A stretch of DNA of 6,510 nt from positions 1 through 6,510 of the forward strand of contig CANMWW010000135.1 of NCBI GenBank assembly GCA_947500965.1, written 5' to 3'. Shown piece after piece: positions 6,127 to 6,510 of the stretch (position 1 is its first letter; each line of letters begins with the position of its first letter). The translations under genes were made by a program, and so were the position numbers. The notes under the pieces are model-generated. The model saw nothing but the letters and a program-made list of their open reading frames with translations. It ran no database searches and was not told the DNA's origin. This DNA is from Alphaproteobacteria bacterium (GTDB lineage: Bacteria; Pseudomonadota; Alphaproteobacteria; CACIAM-22H2).

Positions 6127-6177
6127 CTCGCCAGAGCAGGAATTCCAAGCGGAATTCCTGCTCTGGCGAGGTTTCTT
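6127..6177 (+). terminator. Rho-independent terminator of argS
   Basis: A perfect 20-bp inverted repeat (6127-6146 with 6151-6170) around the 4-base loop AAGC, followed by the T-rich tail GTTTCTT (6171-6177). It starts 11 bases after the argS stop. The stem is longer and less GC-rich than expected for this genome and holds GAATTC in each arm. CAGGAATTC also occurs just upstream (6119-6127) and again inside the left arm (6137-6145), so a shorter competing hairpin with 6152-6160 is possible. The tail favours the plus strand; the minus-strand exit has no T run. Confidence 0.8.
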
Positions 6178-6208
6178 GCCGCGCGCGTGCTGCGCGCGCC
6201 CGGATCCT

Positions 6209-6277
6209 TGCCCCCTCCGTCGCGCGCCTGTCGGCGCGCGCCACCTCCCCCATCCGCGCGATGCGCGGCCGGGGGAG
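6209..6277 (+). repeat. Structured intergenic repeat, copy 1 (two hairpins)
   Basis: A 69-base unit, TGCCCCCTCCGTC at its left and CCGGGGGAG at its right, repeated exactly at 6442-6510 and in diverged, inverted form at 6294-6365. It holds two hairpins. The first is CGCGCGCC (6221-6228) with GGCGCGCG (6233-6240), 8 bp with loop TGTC. The second is CTCCCCC (6245-6251) with GGGGGAG (6271-6277), enclosing CCGCGC (6254-6259) with GCGCGG (6263-6268). No reading frame in it resembles a protein. It looks like a REP-type palindromic repeat; I cannot name the family. Confidence 0.85.
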
Positions 6278-6293
6278 AAGCCAGATGTTCCGG

Positions 6294-6365
6294 CTCCCCT
6301 CCCGTCCGCGCATGGCGCGGATGGGAGGGGTGGCGCCGCGCGCCAGCGCGGCGACGGGGAGGGCA
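6294..6365 (-). repeat. Structured intergenic repeat, copy 2 (inverted, diverged)
   Basis: Read on the minus strand this is the same unit as at 6209-6277, with scattered differences. Its hairpins are CCCCTCCC (6296-6303) with GGGAGGGG (6323-6330), enclosing CCGCGC (6306-6311) with GCGCGG (6315-6320), and CGCCGCGC (6334-6341) with GCGCGGCG (6346-6353). Stem bases that differ from copy 1 are changed on both sides so that pairing is kept. With copy 1 it makes a long imperfect inverted repeat of 157 bases, with 16 bases (6278-6293) between the two copies. Confidence 0.8.
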
Positions 6366-6441
6366 AGCGCTCGGGCGGTCGCGCAAGCCGCAGGCCGCGG
6401 TGGTCAGGCGCTGGCGGTCTGCTCGCGGAGAGGGAGCCGCC
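6366..6441. other. Spacer between repeat copies
   Basis: Seventy-six bases between the inverted copy and the third copy. I see no gene, strong hairpin or promoter here. The whole 6116-6510 stretch after argS is non-coding apart from the terminator and repeats described separately. Confidence 0.5.
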
Positions 6442-6510
6442 TGCCCCCTCCGTCGCGCGCCTGTCGGCGCGCGCCACCTCCCCCATCCGCGCGATGCGCG
6501 GCCGGGGGAG
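6442..6510 (+). repeat. Structured intergenic repeat, copy 3 (exact copy of copy 1, reaches window edge)
   Basis: Identical over 69 bases to 6209-6277, offset by 233 bases, in the same orientation. The bases just before it differ from those before copy 1 (C against T), so the match begins sharply at the TGCCCCC end. The right end is cut by the window, so the true length and any following inverted partner are unknown. Confidence 0.88.

Noticed and set aside
3788..6313. Very long minus-strand frame (841 codons) across argS and into soxY
   Set aside because: Only its last part from 4234 downward is real (soxY). The rest is antisense to argS, with low-complexity composition.
5970..6486. Minus-strand open frames (138 and 168 codons) at the right edge
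   Set aside because: They run through the terminator and the palindromic repeats and into argS antisense. Their repeated peptide segments are translations of the DNA repeat.
6209..6510. Possible CRISPR array
   Set aside because: Units are about 70 bases, one is inverted, and the spacing is irregular; there are no short uniform spacers.

Overview
The window is very GC-rich and its genes use mostly GC-ending codons. It has long open frames on the strand opposite real genes, as is usual at this base composition. Gene content (SoxYZ, a UPF0149 protein, a bacterial-type ArgRS and a gamma-glutamyltransferase-like Ntn hydrolase) and composition suggest an alphaproteobacterium, plausibly an Acetobacteraceae/Roseomonas-like lineage. 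That placement is inferred from general resemblance, not from a search.

Layout. Positions 1-101 are non-coding and the first 60 or so bases are strikingly AT-rich compared with the rest. From 4234 down to 102, five genes lie head to tail on the minus strand with gaps of 8 to 50 bases: soxY, soxZ, a UPF0149/YecA-like gene, a lipoprotein alpha/beta hydrolase and a gamma-glutamyltransferase-family gene. They probably form one operon. A 102-base divergent intergenic region (4235-4336) holds a strong imperfect hairpin abutting the Shine-Dalgarno of argS. argS occupies 4337-6115 on the plus strand and is followed after 11 bases by a 20-bp perfect hairpin with a T-rich tail (terminator). The last ~300 bases are non-coding and contain three copies of a roughly 70-base structured repeat: two in direct orientation (a 69-base exact match) and one inverted between them.

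How the genes fit together. SoxY and SoxZ form the periplasmic carrier complex that holds sulfur intermediates on a C-terminal cysteine during thiosulfate oxidation. No other sox gene (soxXAB, soxCD) is in the window, so the pair is either separated from the rest or an orphan pair. The three downstream genes have no known direct part in sulfur oxidation. The hydrolase is predicted to be a membrane-anchored lipoprotein with a complete Ser-Asp-His triad; the GGT-like protein has a catalytic threonine but lacks residues that bind the gamma-glutamyl group in E. coli GGT, so its substrate is open. argS is a housekeeping gene transcribed away from this operon.

The most interesting non-genic signal is the repeat set at the right edge: its hairpins are preserved by paired base changes between copies, which points to selection on, or copying of, a folded structure. 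I see no clear sign of a new defence or mobile system within the window.
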